64,000 nt of DNA from Balanoglossus misakiensis (Eukaryota; Hemichordata), in contig CM082579.2 in NCBI GenBank assembly GCA_040954595.2, positions 1,550,001 to 1,614,000 on the forward strand. The letters run 5' to 3'. The notes beneath the pieces are model-generated. The model was not told the DNA's origin, searched no databases, and saw only the letters and a list, made by a program, of their open reading frames with translations. Positions 61,335-64,000 of this stretch are shown in pieces (the first letter of the stretch is position 1; each line of letters begins with the position of its first letter). The position numbers and the translations under genes are program-made.

Positions 61335-63869
61335 ATGAATAGTAATGCTGTTGGGCCCAAAAAGATGGCTGTATGTCGATACTGGGCTAACAATCGGACG
61401 TGTTTTTACGGAGACGAATGTCAGTTTCTCCACGATCGTGCGCCTAATATGTCGGGTGGTATTTCACCTGGTAAAAACCCCATGAAATCGGGTATTCCCG
61501 ATAGATCAACACGAAATCGTAAGTATAGCCATTGCGCTATTATTCTGTCGCAGATTTCTACATGCCCCAGATCATCGTCCAGGGCGAAGGCCCCTGGTTT
61601 TAGTGACCGGATGTCACTTGTCAAAATCCCTTCGTTAGCATATTGAGTCTTCGCAGCCAGCTCATCCAACGCAACGGTGGACAAGCTTCGCGTCATAGTG
61701 TACACTGTGTAAACGATCGCAGTCAGTGTGGCTGTTTCACCTGTTGATGAAGTGCAGCACAGTGACATTTTATTAGTCGGAGGCAAGCCTAGCATATTTT
61801 ACGCCAGGAATAGACTCGTGGACATCGATCAACGAACATAAATAGGCTCATAAAAACAAAACTACTGATCGAGTTAGTGTTTGTGTGTCTCTGATAAAAA
61901 TCGTACTTCGACAGTATTTATCAATTCCGTCCTGTTTGCGATACACCAAAGTACGAGTCATAGCAAGAATAATTCTCAGAGAATTTAAGTTACAATATCA
62001 TGGCATAAAGTATGAAAAATAACTTGCCAACTTTAGTTAAAATGGCATTGGTGATGATTTGAATGCAAATGATCAGTGACCTAGATTTGGCAGTTCAGAC
62101 TGCAGTGACCCATATAACCCAATACAGAGTGTTGAACAGCTATAAGAACCATAAGAATAAGTCGTACATACTAGTTTAATGTTTACTAACGGACGGGGGG
62201 GGGGGGGGGATGACAACTACAGATGGTGGCAAATTGTACATAATCATTTAATGAAAATTGCTCTTTACAGTGGGTAACCCCGGGAGACCACAAGACCAAT
62301 TCTATCAATCACCATTCAACAATATGAACATGGGAGAAGTCAATATGCCATTTCAGCAGGACCTTTTGGGCAACTTTGTGAGTTAGAAGTGTTACTTGTT
62401 ATGTTTGTCAGGAACCGTTATCCGGCAGAAAATTAAGCAATAAAACACCCCCAGCCATGGTATATCACGAGATTTTGACCAGTTCACGACATATACGCAC
62501 GAGCGATAGCGAGTGCGTATATGGAGTTGAACTGGTCAAAATCGAGTGGTATACCATGGCTGGGGGTGTTTTATTGCTATTATATTATGCCAGTATATTG
62601 AAACTTTGCATAAAACATTTTAAAAAGGCATTTTCTTTAACTATGATATATGACTGTGGTATATGGCTAATATATCACGGTCACGTGTCGTGTCTCGACC
62701 AATCAAATAGCGTGATTTACACCATCAATATACTGGTATAATATAATACAACATACATTACATGTTCAAATATATATGTACATTGTAATTGAATTCATAT
62801 ACACTGTGAAAGTTTGCTTGTAAACAACATTTATTCATGAAGAAAAAACAACATATTCAGGGTGAATGATTTTCAGATAGTGTTGACACAAAATAGCACT
62901 GATTGATAGGGGATACTTGTACTCGGAGATAACTAACCATATGTTTCTCATTTAAATAGCCAATTGGTAAAGACTCCGGTCCATTTCCTTTCCTTGGTAA
63001 GTAATAAATAATTCATTTTATTTCTCTCCAAACTCAAAATAGTACATTAACATGTAACATGATTTTTTCCAATGGAAACAAACGTTAACCCTTACAATTG
63101 TATTTTATAATTCAAATTAAATGACTGAAATTGCAAACACTCAAATTCCTTGCACAAAATGATTTCACACAAACTAGGAATGGTTTAAAGGCCTAAATTT
63201 TATCTGATAGTTTGTCTCCAAGGAGCAAAGGAAAAAAGGAGTCTTAAAAGGCTGATAAGTACTTTCTAAAGTGTGCTTTTTATCTCATGAAGTCACAGTG
63301 AATGTTTTTGTTAGAGCCTACTCTGAATAGCAGATGTTAATCATCAGTTTCAGTCATTCAATGTAGTCCCTCAAGCACCCTTCAGATTGGCATTTACAGT
63401 ATTGAGAATAGTACTGTGTGGCTATTCTTTCTCTGTAGAATTCAAATGTTTGAGCAGTCTCTGTAGAAAGTACGGCGTGCACTAACAAATGATAGTGAAA
63501 GTAGAATAAAAGTGCTTTGTGTCGGGATGCACATTTAGGTCATCAAATTTTAATTGCGCACTTTACTTTTCACAAGAGTTTTGCACTAACAGGGTATTTA
63601 CATTATTCATGTTTTTCCCATCTGGACTTGTAATTCTGTCTCCTATGTAATAGAAGCATAAAGCGTGGGTCTCCCCTAAGTTGACCTGTGAACTGTTGTC
63701 CTGTGATTGAACCCACTTCTTTTCATTGTTGGAGTGTGAGCGGGGGCTGCAGGGTTATTGGATATTGATGGCACCACTCTGTGTTCTTATTTTTGCAGGC
63801 AACTCCCATTCAGATGCTCTGGTTGATGATATGTCTGGGTTGACCATGAATCCGATGAATGATAAAAGG
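61335..63869 (+). CDS. PAN3: PAN3, poly(A)-nuclease deadenylation complex subunit (5' part, 4 exons; continues right)
   Basis: PAN3 is the regulatory pseudokinase subunit of the PAN2-PAN3 deadenylase; it binds poly(A) tails and poly(A)-binding protein and recruits PAN2. Exons: 61335-61518, 62271-62377, 62960-62996 and 63799-63869. These give 133 residues in frame. Exon 1 carries a perfect CCCH zinc finger, CX8CX5CX3H (Cys14, Cys23, Cys29, His33), within CRYWANNRTCFYGDECQFLH, nearly the same as human PAN3 (CFYGEECQFLHE). Exons 2-4 encode a Gln/Asn/Met-rich linker (GNPGRPQDQFYQSPFNN; SDALVDDMSGLTMN) of the kind preceding the PAM2 motif, which is itself not in the window. The pseudokinase and C-terminal domains lie to the right. 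The small exon 3 (37 bp) is set by phase and splice sites only. Confidence 0.92.
62195..62209. repeat. Poly-G run (15 nt)
   Basis: Fifteen consecutive G in PAN3 intron 1, about 60 bp before exon 2. Confidence 0.9.
62436..62578. mobile_element. Foldback (hairpin) element in PAN3 intron 2
   Basis: Left arm 62436-62500 and right arm 62513-62578 are inverted copies over about 65 nt with only a few mismatches, separated by a 12-nt loop. Both arms begin AGCAATAAAACACCCCCAGC from the outside. ATTA flanks both sides (62432-62435 and 62579-62582), a possible target-site duplication. There is no coding capacity. It is a MITE-like foldback that would form a long stem in the PAN3 pre-mRNA. Confidence 0.85.
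62579..62747. mobile_element. MITE-like element with 23-bp terminal inverted repeats
   Basis: ATTATATTATGCCAGTATAT at 62579 and its inverted partner ending at 62747 pair over 23 bp with one mismatch, bounding a 169-bp AT-rich element. It directly abuts the foldback at 62436-62578; the foldback may have inserted into this element's end. The open frame across both elements is not a gene. Confidence 0.75.
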
Positions 63870-64000
63870 GTGAGGCAGCTTCATCTGTGAAAGTGTTTTT
63901 TTTTCTCTCCCATAATTGACATTTTGAGAGCAAAATATTCACAGTAAAACAAACATGATTGTTTGTATCTTCCCGAATCCGGTCCTATTCCTTCACACAT

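Noticed and set aside
61421-61795. 124-codon minus-strand open frame overlapping PAN3 exon 1
   Set aside because: Largely antisense to PAN3 exon 1 and intron 1 in CpG-rich DNA; no recognised homology, though its composition is not obviously random. Kept only as a low-priority possibility.
62457-62741. 94-codon plus-strand open frame
   Set aside because: It runs across the foldback and the TIR element; no homology.

Overview
The window is a piece of an intron-rich animal genome. It is AT-rich, nearly all introns are GT/AG, and exons are short (mostly 40-200 bp) and scattered through AT-rich introns of about 0.1-4 kb. I joined exons by hand, checking reading phase at every junction. This gives five protein genes with 81 constitutive coding exons. 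Their proteins are clearly orthologous to human proteins, but gene sizes are far smaller than in vertebrates, there are no vertebrate repeat families, and single genes stand where vertebrates have paralogue pairs (ATP8A1/2, UBN1/2). I infer a non-vertebrate metazoan, probably a marine invertebrate, and cannot name the species.

Layout: (1) 1-16647, minus strand: 5' part of PDE2A (17 exons; N-terminus, GAF-A, part of GAF-B); the catalytic half lies left of base 1. (2) 16648-23974: intergenic, with a 211-bp tandem array (about 6.8 copies) at 19160-20585. (3) 23975-44496, minus strand: complete ATP8A flippase gene, 36 exons coding for 1159 aa, plus one extra 75-bp exon that looks like a mutually exclusive duplicate. 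(4) 46755-56684, minus strand: complete ubinuclein gene, 14 exons, 1180 aa. (5) 57614-60783, minus strand: complete GCNA gene, 10 exons, 544 aa. (6) 61335 onward, plus strand: first four exons of PAN3, which shares a roughly 550-bp divergent promoter region with GCNA. A 143-bp foldback and an abutting TIR element lie in PAN3 intron 2.

The genes do not form one pathway: cyclic-nucleotide hydrolysis, phospholipid flipping, H3.3 histone deposition (HIRA complex), germline DNA-protein-crosslink/SUMO biology, and mRNA deadenylation. Four are in tandem on the minus strand; only GCNA/PAN3 is head to head.

The two most notable signals are both candidate alternative-splicing systems. One is the pair of equal-length, same-phase homologous exons in ATP8A (31953-32027 and 31540-31614), which would swap the TM5-TM6 segment of the flippase. 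The other is a 582-nt in-frame exon extension in PDE2A (2021-2602), which would insert a 194-residue acidic, serine-rich segment at the start of GAF-B.
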